64,000 nt of DNA from CAYNWK01 sp964400875. GTDB lineage: Bacteria > Chloroflexota > Anaerolineae > Anaerolineales > UBA4823. The notes beneath the pieces are model-generated. The model did no database searches, was not told the DNA's origin, and was given only the letters and a program-made list of their open reading frames with translations. The DNA lies in NCBI GenBank assembly GCA_964400875.1, contig CAYNWK010000001.1, positions 80,909-144,908 on the forward strand, in the 5' to 3' direction. Numbering within the stretch: the stretch's first letter is position 1; each line of letters opens with the position of its first letter. Below, one piece after another: positions 27,237 through 35,848 of the stretch. A program made the translations under genes and the position numbers.

Positions 27237-29138
27237 ATGGCGAAGATTATTGGTATTGACCTGGGCACCACCAACAGCGTCGTCGCTGTGATCGAAGGTG
27301 GCGACCCAACCGTCATTCCAACTGCTGAAGGCTCACGCCTTCTACCCTCCGTGGTTGCCTTCAACAAGAATGGAGAAAGGCTGGTAGGGCAGACGGCGAA
27401 GCGTCAGGCAGTGATTAACGCAGAAAATACGATCAATTCGATCAAACGTTTTATGGGTCGGCGCTACGACGAGGTGGAAACCGAGCGCAAGATGGTTCCA
27501 TTTGAAATCGTGGCCGGTCCGGCGGGCGATGCCCGGGTTAAGATCCCGGTCACCGACCGTGAGTACACGCCCCAGGAGATCTCGGCGATGATCCTGGCAA
27601 AGCTCAAAACTGACGCCGAAGCCTACTTGGGCGAACAAGTCAACAAAGCCGTTATCACCGTACCGGCTTACTTCAATGACAGCCAGCGCCAGGCTACGAA
27701 AGACGCGGGCAAGATCGCCGGCCTCGAAGTCCTGCGGATTATCAACGAGCCAACCGCCGCCGCACTGGCTTACGGCCTGGACAAGAAAGAAAACGAAACC
27801 ATCCTGGTATTCGACCTGGGTGGCGGTACGTTCGACGTCTCGATCCTTGAAGTGGGCGAAGGCGTAATCGAGGTGAAAGCCACCAACGGCGACACCCACC
27901 TGGGTGGCGATGATTGGGACGAGCGCATTGTCAACTGGATCGCTGACGAATTCCAAAAGGACCAGGGCATCGACCTGCGCAACGATCGCCAGGCGCTGCA
28001 GCGGCTGCGTGAAGCGGCCGAGAAGGCCAAGATCGAGCTCTCGAGTGTGATGGAAACTGAGATCAACCTGCCTTACATCACTGCCGATGCATCCGGCCCC
28101 AAGCACTTGCAAATAAAGATCTCGCGTGCCAAGTTCGAACAATTGACCGAAGATCTGGTGGAGCGCCTGCGCAAGCCCTTTGACGCGGCCCTGCGAGACG
28201 CGCACCTTTCGGCCACCGAGATTGACGAGATCGTCCTGGTAGGCGGCGCAACCCGTATGCCGATGGTCCAGGACATGGTTCGCTCGCTGACCAATAAAGA
28301 ACCGCACAAGGGCGTTAACCCGGACGAAGTCGTTGCAGTCGGCGCGGCTATTCAGGCCGGCGTCCTCGGCGGCGAAGTCAAAGACGTCCTGCTTCTGGAT
28401 GTCACCCCGCTTTCCCTTGGTCTGGAGACCCTGGGCGGCGTGATGACAACCCTGATTGAACGCAACACCACCATCCCGGTGAAGAAATCAGAGGTTTTCT
28501 CTACTGCAGAGGACAACCAGACCGCTGTTGACGTGCATGTACTACAAGGTGAACGCCCGATGGCTAAAGACAATATGAGCCTGGGCCGCTTCCGCCTGGA
28601 GGGCATCCCGCCCGCGCCGCGCGGCATCCCGCAAGTCGAGGTTACTTTCGACATCGACGCGAACGGCATTCTGAACGTGTCTGCCGTGGATAAAGCGACC
28701 GGTAAGGAACAAAAAGTTAAGATCACGGCTACAACGAACCTGAACCAAGGCGACATCGAAAAGATGGTCCAGGACGCACGCGAACACGAAGCAGATGACC
28801 GCAAACGCCGCGAACTCATCGAAGCTCGCAACACCGGCGACAGCATCGCATACCAGACGGAGAAAACTCTGCGCGAATTAGGCGATAAGGTTCCGGCTGG
28901 AGAGCGACAGACCATCGAAAGCAAGATCGAAGCCCTGCGCGAAGCGCTCAAGAGCGAAAACGCCGCTGAGATCAAACAGCAGACGGAAGATCTGCAAAAC
29001 GCCTTCCATGCCTTGAGCCAGCAGCTTTATGCACAGCAGCAAGGCCCTACAAGCGCTGCAGGTGGAAACGGCAGCGGTCCTGAAGGGCCCGGTGAAGATG
29101 AGGGTGAGGTCGTCGAGGGCGAGTTTCGCGAAGCCTAA
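27237..29138 (+). CDS. dnaK: Chaperone DnaK (Hsp70)
   Basis: 633 residues, normal length. The ATPase domain starts IIGIDLGTTNSVVAVIEGGD and includes VPAYFNDSQRQATKDAGKIA, VFDLGGGTFDVSILE and VLVGGATRMPMVQDMV. The substrate-binding domain begins near 390 (DVLLLDVTPLSLGLETLGGV), and the C-terminal lid ends in an acidic tail. GAGGAG precedes ATG 27237. It folds and refolds proteins with GrpE and DnaJ, neither of which is in the window, so this copy is not in a grpE-dnaJ operon. No CIRCE element was found upstream, so heat regulation by HrcA is not supported here. Confidence 0.97.
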   Translation: MAKIIGIDLGTTNSVVAVIEGGDPTVIPTAEGSRLLPSVVAFNKNGERLVGQTAKRQAVINAENTINSIKRFMGRRYDEVETERKMVPFEIVAGPAGDARVKIPVTDREYTPQEISAMILAKLKTDAEAYLGEQVNKAVITVPAYFNDSQRQATKDAGKIAGLEVLRIINEPTAAALAYGLDKKENETILVFDLGGGTFDVSILEVGEGVIEVKATNGDTHLGGDDWDERIVNWIADEFQKDQGIDLRNDRQALQRLREAAEKAKIELSSVMETEINLPYITADASGPKHLQIKISRAKFEQLTEDLVERLRKPFDAALRDAHLSATEIDEIVLVGGATRMPMVQDMVRSLTNKEPHKGVNPDEVVAVGAAIQAGVLGGEVKDVLLLDVTPLSLGLETLGGVMTTLIERNTTIPVKKSEVFSTAEDNQTAVDVHVLQGERPMAKDNMSLGRFRLEGIPPAPRGIPQVEVTFDIDANGILNVSAVDKATGKEQKVKITATTNLNQGDIEKMVQDAREHEADDRKRRELIEARNTGDSIAYQTEKTLRELGDKVPAGERQTIESKIEALREALKSENAAEIKQQTEDLQNAFHALSQQLYAQQQGPTSAAGGNGSGPEGPGEDEGEVVEGEFREA

Positions 29139-29160
29139 ATCGGCATCGACCAAGATAAGA

Positions 29161-29198
29161 AAACTCCGCCAGCATCACCCGCATGCTGGCGGAGTTTT
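29161..29198 (+). terminator. Rho-independent terminator of dnaK
   Basis: A 15-bp perfect stem (29161-29175 with 29183-29197) closes a 7-base loop and ends in TTTTATATA. It lies 22 bases after the dnaK stop. Confidence 0.85.
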
Positions 29199-29208
29199 AT
29201 ATACTTAC

Positions 29209-29217
29209 TGCTATAAT
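29209..29217 (+). promoter_or_regulatory. Extended -10 promoter for the 29282 gene and selA
   Basis: TGCTATAAT is a perfect TATAAT with TG extension directly after the dnaK terminator. The predicted start near 29224 gives a leader of about 58 bases. Confidence 0.5.
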
Positions 29218-29281
29218 CAGGCACGTAGCTTGCAACCACAGGTTTAGCAGCGTGGCATCGGTTATAATTCTGCGATAATTT

Positions 29282-29674
29282 ATGGACAGGCAAAATTCTC
29301 CTTCAGTGAGCTCGTTTTTACCGGCAGCTTTTATTTTAGGTCTGGCAGGTTGGGGCGGTCTGATCTTCATAATGAACTTCACCCTACCGACGGTTGGACC
29401 GCGCTGGCTGTTTTTCTTTTTGGGTGTTTTAGCCGTGACCGGAACAGCGCTTCCCGCGATCGCATATCTCAACCGCCGTTTTCCGACCGAACCGCCGGCT
29501 AATCCCAGCGTGATTCTGCGACAGTCGATCTGGATCGGCATTTATATTCCCACCTTAGCCTGGTTGCAAATAGGGCGAGTGCTCACTCCTGCCCTGGCCC
29601 TGCTGCTGGCACTGGGGTTAATCGTCATCGAATGGCTACTGCGGTTGCGCGAACGCAGCCAGTGGAATCCATAA
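29282..29674 (+). CDS. Hypothetical membrane protein with four predicted helices
   Basis: 130 residues, mostly hydrophobic. Four membrane segments are visible: FLPAAFILGLAGWGGLIFIM, WLFFFLGVLAVTGTALPAIAY, SIWIGIYIPTLAWLQIG and LALLLALGLIVIEWLLRL. The short loops are basic (NRRFPTEPP, RLRERSQ), suggesting cytoplasmic faces. I do not recognise the family. It lies between dnaK and selA, with a promoter just upstream and a 60-base gap to selA, so it may lead the selA transcript. Real on the basis of length, hydrophobic pattern and promoter, but function is open. Confidence 0.7.
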   Translation: MDRQNSPSVSSFLPAAFILGLAGWGGLIFIMNFTLPTVGPRWLFFFLGVLAVTGTALPAIAYLNRRFPTEPPANPSVILRQSIWIGIYIPTLAWLQIGRVLTPALALLLALGLIVIEWLLRLRERSQWNP

Positions 29675-29734
29675 ACTGTAGCTCACTGAAAGTAAGCTTT
29701 ACGGCAAGCAAATAAGGCCTGGCGAAAGGACTTA

Positions 29735-31123
29735 ATGGTCGATTTGCGTGACCTGCCCTCCGTAGACAGGATACTTCAATTACCTGAGCTAGCAGAGTGG
29801 GCTGCCCAATACGGGCGCCCGCTTTGCTTGCAGGCTATCCGCGAAACGCTAGATGACGTACGCGCCGGGTTCATACAATCGGGCGCCATTCCCGATCAAG
29901 ATGCTCTGTTGCAGGAGATCCAACACCGTTTAGATAACTGGACCGAACCCTCGCTGCTGCCGGTGATCAACGCCAGCGGGGTGATCTTGCACACCAACCT
30001 GGGGCGCGCTCCGCTCAGCCAGGCGGCAATCCGGGCTATGCAGGAGATCGCCACGGGGTATTCGAATCTCGAATACGACCTGAACATTGGAAAACGCGGC
30101 TCCCGTACCCAACACGCCGAAGAGCTGGTAACCAGGCTGACCGGAGCCGAAGCCGCCCTGGTTGTCAACAACAACGCGGCGGCAGTCTTGCTGACGCTCA
30201 CTGCCCTGGCTGCTCACGGTGAAGCGGACGGAGTAGTCATCGCAAGAACCCAGCTGGTCGAGATCGGCGGAGGATTCCGGGTGCCGGATGTGATGGAACA
30301 ATCCGGAGCCGCCCTGATCGAGGTAGGCACCACCAATCGAGTTCACTTACAAGACTACAGAAACGCCCTGGAAGAACATCCCGTAGCCCTATTCTTACGG
30401 GCCCACCGCTCGAACTTCCAGATCGTTGGCTTCACCAGCGAGCCCCTCCTGGCCGATATCGTATCCGTCGCCCACCAGGCCGGCATCCCGGTGATCGATG
30501 ACCTCGGTTCCGGCTGTTTGCTGGACACCAGCGCTTACGGATTGAATAGAGAACCCACCGTGGCTGATTCTTTGGCAGACGGCGCCGACCTGGTCTGCTT
30601 TTCCGGTGATAAGCTATTAGGCGGCCCTCAGGCGGGCATCATCGTCGGGCGCGCTGCACTGGTCAATCGGCTCAAAAGCCATCCCCTGGCTCGGGCCGTA
30701 CGCGCCGACAAGTTGTGCCTCGCCGCGCTTTCAGCAACGCTCCTGCATTACCTGCGGGACGAGGCGGAACGCGAGATCCCGATCTGGCGAATGATCGCCG
30801 CTCCCGTAAAAGAATTACGCTCTGTTGCGGACAATTGGGCCGCATATTTGAAAAGCCGGTCACACAAAGCAAAAATCTGGGTCATCGATGGGCAAAGCAC
30901 CATCGGAGGAGGCAGCTTACCGGGTGATACGCTCCCAACTCAATTGCTGGTGGTTGAAGCCGCCAGCCCAGACCGGTTGATGGAGTGCTTGAGAAAGCAG
31001 GCCACACCGGTGATCGGTCGCATCCAGGACGACCTTGCGGTGTTTGATCCTAGGACAGTACTCCCTGAACAAGAGGATGATCTCTTAGCTAACCTACTTC
31101 GTTGCCTCAAGGAACAAGGATGA
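29735..31123 (+). CDS. selA: L-seryl-tRNA(Sec) selenium transferase
   Basis: 462 residues, standard length. SelA is a decameric PLP enzyme that converts seryl-tRNA(Sec) to selenocysteinyl-tRNA(Sec) with selenophosphate. The N-terminal RDLPSVDRILQLPEL and the PLP fold with NASGVILHTNLGRAPLS and YSNLEYDLNIGKRGSR are typical. The PLP lysine is about K293 in CFSGDKLLGGPQAG. AAGGA precedes ATG 29735. selB, selC and selD are not in the window, although selB often follows selA directly. Here a squalene/phytoene-synthase-like gene follows instead, overlapping by 4 bases. Confidence 0.95.
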   Translation: MVDLRDLPSVDRILQLPELAEWAAQYGRPLCLQAIRETLDDVRAGFIQSGAIPDQDALLQEIQHRLDNWTEPSLLPVINASGVILHTNLGRAPLSQAAIRAMQEIATGYSNLEYDLNIGKRGSRTQHAEELVTRLTGAEAALVVNNNAAAVLLTLTALAAHGEADGVVIARTQLVEIGGGFRVPDVMEQSGAALIEVGTTNRVHLQDYRNALEEHPVALFLRAHRSNFQIVGFTSEPLLADIVSVAHQAGIPVIDDLGSGCLLDTSAYGLNREPTVADSLADGADLVCFSGDKLLGGPQAGIIVGRAALVNRLKSHPLARAVRADKLCLAALSATLLHYLRDEAEREIPIWRMIAAPVKELRSVADNWAAYLKSRSHKAKIWVIDGQSTIGGGSLPGDTLPTQLLVVEAASPDRLMECLRKQATPVIGRIQDDLAVFDPRTVLPEQEDDLLANLLRCLKEQG

Positions 31124-31959
31124 CCCCACACTCGCAAGTGCTCAGAATCTTGAAAGATACCAGCCGGACGTTTTATCTCCCCGTAGTCCGCCTGCCTGGC
31201 GAACTCCAGGAGACCGTTGCTTCAGCTTACTTATGTATGCGCGCCATCGATGAGGTGGAAGACCATCCTGATTTGGACCGCGACCGCAAAGTTTTGCTCC
31301 TGCACGAAATCAGCCACGTCATGCAGACGGCTACAACGATCTCCGACGGCTCGTTTAACGAGCTGAACAATGTATTCCGCAACTACAACGGCGATTTGCC
31401 TGAAGTGACCGTGCGGCTTCGAGAATGGGCCTGCCACGCTCCGGACAGCATTGCGCCGCGCATCTGGGACACAACCGCTGCAATGGCCGACCGCATGGCC
31501 CACTGGGTCGCCCGCAACTGGGAGATCCGCACCCGCGCAGACTTAGACGGCTATACCTTCAGCGTTGCTGGCACGGTTGGGCTGTTAATCTGCGATATCT
31601 GGGCCTGGTTCGATGGCACGCAAATCGACCGCACCTGCGCGCTGCGTTTTGGGCGAGGCCTGCAAGCCGTCAATATCATCCGGAATCGCAACGACGACCT
31701 CAAGCGAAACGTGGATTTTTATCCACAAGGTTGGACCCGGGAACAAATGTTTGCTTACGCATACGAACAGCTCGCCCTTGCTAAGCTCGGCGCACGCTCG
31801 ATGCCCCATATGGCGTTTAAATACCTGGTCGAGATCCCCTTGCTGCTGGCGGAAGCTACCTTGAAAGTGTTAGAGCGGGGCGAAGAAAAGCTCAGCCGCA
31901 GCGCTGTCATCCAGATCGTCAGACAGGTCGGGCTCGAAGAAAATGCGACCACAGCATGA
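31120..31959 (+). CDS. Squalene/phytoene synthase family protein
   Basis: 279 residues, all-helical trans-isoprenyl-diphosphate synthase family, which joins two prenyl diphosphates head to head. The first Asp-rich motif is intact (RAIDEVEDHPD, D44 and D48). In the second, canonical RDxxED reads RNRNDD, with N189 where the first Asp is usual. FYLPVVRLP near the N-terminus is family-like. ATG 31120 overlaps the selA stop by 4 bases and has AAGGA six bases upstream. The next gene, a geranylgeranyl-reductase-like flavoprotein, overlaps by 17 bases, which supports a role in isoprenoid lipids. Product (squalene, phytoene or other) is not determined. Confidence 0.85.
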   Translation: MTPHSQVLRILKDTSRTFYLPVVRLPGELQETVASAYLCMRAIDEVEDHPDLDRDRKVLLLHEISHVMQTATTISDGSFNELNNVFRNYNGDLPEVTVRLREWACHAPDSIAPRIWDTTAAMADRMAHWVARNWEIRTRADLDGYTFSVAGTVGLLICDIWAWFDGTQIDRTCALRFGRGLQAVNIIRNRNDDLKRNVDFYPQGWTREQMFAYAYEQLALAKLGARSMPHMAFKYLVEIPLLLAEATLKVLERGEEKLSRSAVIQIVRQVGLEENATTA

Positions 31960-33160
31960 CGTGATCATCATCGGCGCCGGCCCAGCCGGTTCCGCTGCAG
32001 CGGGATTTCTGGCAGAGGCAGGGCTGGACTCCTGCTTGCTGGACAAAGCTGAATTTCCCCGAGATAAAACCTGCGGAGATGGTTTAACGCCCCGGGCGCT
32101 AGGCTTGCTGCAAGACCTGGGCGTATTGGATCTCGCCAGCCATGCCGGCAAGCGCATCGCCGGTATCGAGGTCCATGCCCCCGGAGGCTTGTCGATCTCC
32201 GCTCCGATACCCTCCAGAGATAGCCTTCCGGATTATCTTCTCGTCCTGCCCCGTTACCAGCTGGATAACCTGCTGAAGGAACGCGCCGTCGCCAGCGGCG
32301 CCGATTTCCAGGGTTCAATCCATGTTAAAGACATCCGACCACACCCGGATCACGTCGAAGTCTGTGGTGAACGGCACGGTCACCCGGTTTCCCTCACCGC
32401 TCAGCTGGCGCTGATCGCCACCGGGGCGAATTCTCGCTTGCTGCTAAACTTGGGATTCCTGGATCGCATGCCAGGCACCATCTTGGCTGCCCGGGCCTAC
32501 TTCGAGGGCGTACGCGGCCTGGGTGATTCCCTCCAGGCGCATTTCGAAGGCGTCCCTTCCCCCGGATACGGCTGGGTCTTCCCAATATCGGCCACTGCCG
32601 CGAACATCGGAGTTGGCTTTTGGCCGCACAGCCTCATGGCGCGCTGGCAGCCAAGCTCATCCCGAAGTGCCTTCGACCAGTTCGTACAAAGTAGGAAAAT
32701 CGCCTGGATGCTGCAAGAGGCCAAGCGAACCAGCCCGGTGCAAGGTTTCCCGATCCGTTTCGATTTCCCAACCGCCCGGACCTTCAGCGAACGGATTTTA
32801 CTGCTCGGAGAAAGTGCCGGGCTGGTCAACCCGCTAACAGGTGAGGGCATCGATCTTGCGCTGGAGAGCGCAGCTATCGCAAGCAAAAACGTGCTGGCTA
32901 TGTTCTCGCAGCGCGACTTCTCGTTCGAGCGGTTGAAGGATTACGACCGGGAACTGCGCAGTCGCTTTCAAAAGCTGTTTGTCTTTCTCAACCGCATGCG
33001 CGCCTTGTATGTCAACCCGCTGATCCTCAACCGGGCGATAAAATCGGCGGCGCATTTGCCGGAGTTAAAGGCTTTGATGGTCGATATCCTGCTGGGAAAC
33101 CAGGACGCCTCCCAGGGGCTCACCTGGCGAACCGTACGGCAGGCTATACTCGGCGTTTAG
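31943..33160 (+). CDS. Geranylgeranyl-reductase-family FAD oxidoreductase
   Basis: 405 residues. The FAD-binding N-terminus HDVIIIGAGPAGSAAAGFLA is followed by FPRDKTCGDGLTPRALGLL, then PRYQLDNLLKERAVASGADF. The central SPGYGWVFPIS and the C-terminal ILLLGESAGLVNPLTGEGID complete the geranylgeranyl reductase pattern. Such enzymes saturate double bonds of isoprenoid chains such as quinone side chains, chlorophyll tails or lipids. It overlaps the synthase upstream by 17 bases, so the two are probably translated together and may act in sequence on one isoprenoid. Substrate inferred only from family and neighbour. Confidence 0.88.
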   Translation: MRPQHDVIIIGAGPAGSAAAGFLAEAGLDSCLLDKAEFPRDKTCGDGLTPRALGLLQDLGVLDLASHAGKRIAGIEVHAPGGLSISAPIPSRDSLPDYLLVLPRYQLDNLLKERAVASGADFQGSIHVKDIRPHPDHVEVCGERHGHPVSLTAQLALIATGANSRLLLNLGFLDRMPGTILAARAYFEGVRGLGDSLQAHFEGVPSPGYGWVFPISATAANIGVGFWPHSLMARWQPSSSRSAFDQFVQSRKIAWMLQEAKRTSPVQGFPIRFDFPTARTFSERILLLGESAGLVNPLTGEGIDLALESAAIASKNVLAMFSQRDFSFERLKDYDRELRSRFQKLFVFLNRMRALYVNPLILNRAIKSAAHLPELKALMVDILLGNQDASQGLTWRTVRQAILGV

Positions 33161-33177
33161 CCCATTTGGAGCGTTAA

Positions 33178-34419
33178 ATGAAATCCGATCTCGATCGACT
33201 GATGGCGCAGAAAGAACTGGACGCTCTCCTGGTACTCGGGCCGGGCCAGCACAACCCGGCGATGTATTATTTCACCAGCGGCGCCCACATCACGGATGGC
33301 CTGCTGGTCAAACCGCGCAACGCGGATCCGGTCTTGTTTTATAACCCGATGGAACGGGACGAAGCAGCCAGTACAGGGCTAGAAACGAAGAATTTAGCAG
33401 ATTACTCTCTCAAGGATCTGCTCCGGGAAACAGACGGCGATTTCTTGGAAGCGCAAATCTTGCGCCACTGTAACCTGTTGGAAGATCTGGGGCTGGCCAG
33501 CAGCCGCATCGCCATATACGGCTCAGGCGACGCCGGATCGACCTACGCCTTATTCTCGGGATTGCAGCGTCGCCTGCCGGAATTAACCATCGTGGGCGAA
33601 TTCAACGAGACCGTCCTTCTGCAAGCAATGGCGACGAAGGACGAGGGCGAGATCGAGCGCATCCGCAAGATGGGGCAGATCACCACCAGCGTAGTTGGCG
33701 ATGTCGCCGACTACCTCAGCAGCCACCGGGCCAAAGACGAGATCCTGGTCAGGAAGGACGGCTCACCGCTGACTATCGGCGAGGTGAAGAACCGGATCAA
33801 CTTATGGTTGGTGGAACGCGGCGCGGAGAACCCGGATGGAACCATTTTCGCTATCGGCCGTGACGCCGGCGTCCCGCACAGCAGCGGCGCTCCGGACGAT
33901 CTATTGCGCCTTGGGCAAACCATCGTCTTCGATATCTTCCCTTGCGAGACAGGTGGGGGATATTACTACGATTTCACCCGCACCTGGTGTTTGGGCTACG
34001 CGCCAGATGATGTCCAATCTTTATACGAAGACGTATATGCGGTATACAGCCGGATCATGGATGAGCTCGAGTTCAATGCGCCGTGCCAAAAGTTCCAGGC
34101 GCGCACCTGTGAGCTCTTCCAGGAAAGGGGTCATCCAACCATCCAGGATAATCCGAAAACACAGGAAGGTTACGTGCACAGCCTCGGGCATGGTCTCGGC
34201 CTGCACGTTCACGAGCGACCGGTGTTCGGACAGAACGCCACCGAGAACGACCGTCTTTCGGCTGGCGTGGTAGTGACAATTGAGCCAGGCCTTTATTATC
34301 CGGAGCGCGGCATGGGGGTGCGCCTGGAGGACACTGTCTGGGTGCGCCCCGATGGCGCCATGGAAATCCTGGCAGAATTTCCGATGGACTTGGTGCTTCC
34401 GGTGCGTAACGGCAATTAA
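33178..34419 (+). CDS. M24-family metallopeptidase (Xaa-Pro aminopeptidase-like)
   Basis: 413 residues. The N-terminal domain (about 1-150) is creatinase-like. The C-terminal pita-bread domain supplies the dinuclear metal site: Asp in IVFDIFPCE and YDFTRTW, His in LGHGLGLHVHE, Glu in VTIEPGLYYPE and VRLEDTVWV. Known members remove N-terminal residues before proline, but M24 also includes non-proline hydrolases, so specificity is open. It lies 17 bases after the flavoprotein gene and may share its transcript. No membrane segment or signal peptide. Confidence 0.9.
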   Translation: MKSDLDRLMAQKELDALLVLGPGQHNPAMYYFTSGAHITDGLLVKPRNADPVLFYNPMERDEAASTGLETKNLADYSLKDLLRETDGDFLEAQILRHCNLLEDLGLASSRIAIYGSGDAGSTYALFSGLQRRLPELTIVGEFNETVLLQAMATKDEGEIERIRKMGQITTSVVGDVADYLSSHRAKDEILVRKDGSPLTIGEVKNRINLWLVERGAENPDGTIFAIGRDAGVPHSSGAPDDLLRLGQTIVFDIFPCETGGGYYYDFTRTWCLGYAPDDVQSLYEDVYAVYSRIMDELEFNAPCQKFQARTCELFQERGHPTIQDNPKTQEGYVHSLGHGLGLHVHERPVFGQNATENDRLSAGVVVTIEPGLYYPERGMGVRLEDTVWVRPDGAMEILAEFPMDLVLPVRNGN

Positions 34420-34446
34420 TCAGCGATACAATAGGGAAAGAAGTTA

Positions 34447-34523
34447 CGTAGTTCGGGGAGCTCGAGGGGTTGTTGCATGACCCGCAAAAATTCCACGAGC
34501 CGGCCCCTGCCATAGCAACTACG
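34447..34523 (+). ncRNA. Candidate structured leader RNA upstream of tsaD
   Basis: Nested perfect complementarities: CGTAGTT with AACTACG (7 bp), GGGG with CCCC, GCTCG with CGAGC and GGGT with ACCC, closing a 9-base loop. They stack in order on one arm over 77 bases. The element ends 17 bases before the AGGAG of tsaD. It could be a regulatory leader or an attenuator; no known family is recognised. Confidence 0.35.
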
Positions 34524-34559
34524 AAGAGCCGATAATCTTTCAGGAGAAGCAATCGCTTG

Positions 34560-35618
34560 ATGAGCAACGAAATAAGCCAACCTGATGAAACGCCGCCGCA
34601 GGCGCGCATACTGGGCATCGAGACCTCGTGTGATGAAACCGCCGCCGCGGTGGTAGAGAATGGTCGCGTCATCTTATCCAACAGCGTGGCCTCACAAGCC
34701 GAACTCCACGCCGAGTTCGGCGGCATTTTCCCCGAAGTAGCTTCCCGCCAGCATATTCTCACCATTCACCCGATCATCGCTTCAGCCATGCAGGATGCCC
34801 ACCTGACCCTCAGCGGAATCGACGCCATCGCTGTGACCCGTGGACCGGGTTTGCCCGGCTCCTTGGTGGTAGGGATGAACGCTGCCAAAGGCCTGGTCTT
34901 AGGCGCGGGGTTGCCCATCATCGGCGTCAACCACTTGGAAGCTCATGTTTATTCCGCTTGGCTGCACCGCGGCGATCAGACACCTCCTGACGAGCCGAAG
35001 TTCCCCTTGCTGGCCTTGATCGTATCCGGGGGCCATACCGAATTGGTTTTGATGAACGACCACCTGGACTACCAACGCCTGGGTGGAACCCTTGACGACG
35101 CGGCCGGTGAAGCCTTCGACAAGGTCGCCCGCCTGCTCGGACTCGGTTATCCGGGCGGGCCGGCCATCCAACAAGCTGCGCAGTATGGCAATGCGCGCGC
35201 CTTCAGCTTCCCACGCGCCTGGCTGGAGGGCAGCTGGAATTTCTCTTTCAGCGGGTTGAAGACCGCCGTTTTGCGCGAGGTCCGCCGGCTGGAGGCTTCA
35301 GGAATGACCTTGCCTGTGAAAGACCTGGCAGCCAGCTTCCAATACGCCGTCGTCGACGTTCTGGTAGGTAAAGCCATCGCCGCCGCCAAGGAGTTCAACG
35401 CCAGGGAGATGCTGATCGCCGGAGGCGTTTCTGCAAATCAGCTGCTCCGGGAGATGGTGGAGGAAAGAGCGCCGGTCCCGGTGTCTATTCCCCCCATTTA
35501 TTTGTGCACCGACAACGCTGCCATGATCGCAGGGGCAGGTTATTACCGGTTCATTCAGGGGCAGCGTGACCCCCTGGATATGGACGTGCTGCCCAATTGG
35601 CCTCTCTCCGAGCTTTGA
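34560..35618 (+). CDS. tsaD: tRNA N6-threonylcarbamoyladenosine transferase TsaD
   Basis: 352 residues. TsaD transfers the threonylcarbamoyl group to A37 of ANN-decoding tRNAs, working with TsaB and TsaE in bacteria. Signatures: ARILGIETSCDETAAAVVE at the N-terminus, the metal-binding HLEAH with H125 and H129, IVSGGHTELVL, and the C-terminal DNAAMIAGAGYYRF. ATG 34560 was used; the TTG one codon upstream is possible, as AGGAG lies 10-13 bases away. The enzyme making the intermediate, TsaC, is encoded convergently 230 bases downstream. A strong terminator follows. Confidence 0.96.
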   Translation: MSNEISQPDETPPQARILGIETSCDETAAAVVENGRVILSNSVASQAELHAEFGGIFPEVASRQHILTIHPIIASAMQDAHLTLSGIDAIAVTRGPGLPGSLVVGMNAAKGLVLGAGLPIIGVNHLEAHVYSAWLHRGDQTPPDEPKFPLLALIVSGGHTELVLMNDHLDYQRLGGTLDDAAGEAFDKVARLLGLGYPGGPAIQQAAQYGNARAFSFPRAWLEGSWNFSFSGLKTAVLREVRRLEASGMTLPVKDLAASFQYAVVDVLVGKAIAAAKEFNAREMLIAGGVSANQLLREMVEERAPVPVSIPPIYLCTDNAAMIAGAGYYRFIQGQRDPLDMDVLPNWPLSEL

Positions 35619-35648
35619 GCTCTACAAGCTTAAAGCTCAGAAAAGAAA

Positions 35649-35686
35649 AAACACCCGTGATAGCAAGCCATCACGGGTGTTTTTTT
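35649..35686 (+). terminator. Rho-independent terminator of tsaD
   Basis: A 13-bp perfect stem (35649-35661 with 35670-35682) around AGCAAGCC, with a long T run on the plus strand. The A-rich left flank would also give a T run on the minus strand. Confidence 0.9.
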
Positions 35687-35695
35687 ATTAAAATC

Positions 35696-35738
35696 AAACC
35701 GCCCTTGGGGCTGGCTCCTGTTCCCCGTGGGCGGTTTT
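35696..35738 (-). terminator. Terminator-like hairpin at the end of the tsaC gene
   Basis: AAACCGCCC pairs with GGGCGGTTT (35696-35704 and 35729-35737), with an inner GGGG/CCCC pair. On the minus strand it is followed by GATTTTAATAAAAAA. It lies 110 bases after the tsaC stop, with the tsaD terminator beyond it. Confidence 0.55.
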
Positions 35739-35848
35739 GAGTGAGGAGAATGCAATTCTCATTATACAGATCAACCTAAATAGGGCATGAAGGCAAAATA
35801 ATAAATTGATGAGAACCGCCTTTATGCTTCCACTTCTCGGCAAACTGC

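Noticed and set aside
27342..28307. 321-codon open frame on the minus strand inside dnaK
   Set aside because: Antisense frames of this length are common opposite GC-rich dnaK genes. It has no ribosome binding site or recognisable family, and dnaK is certain.
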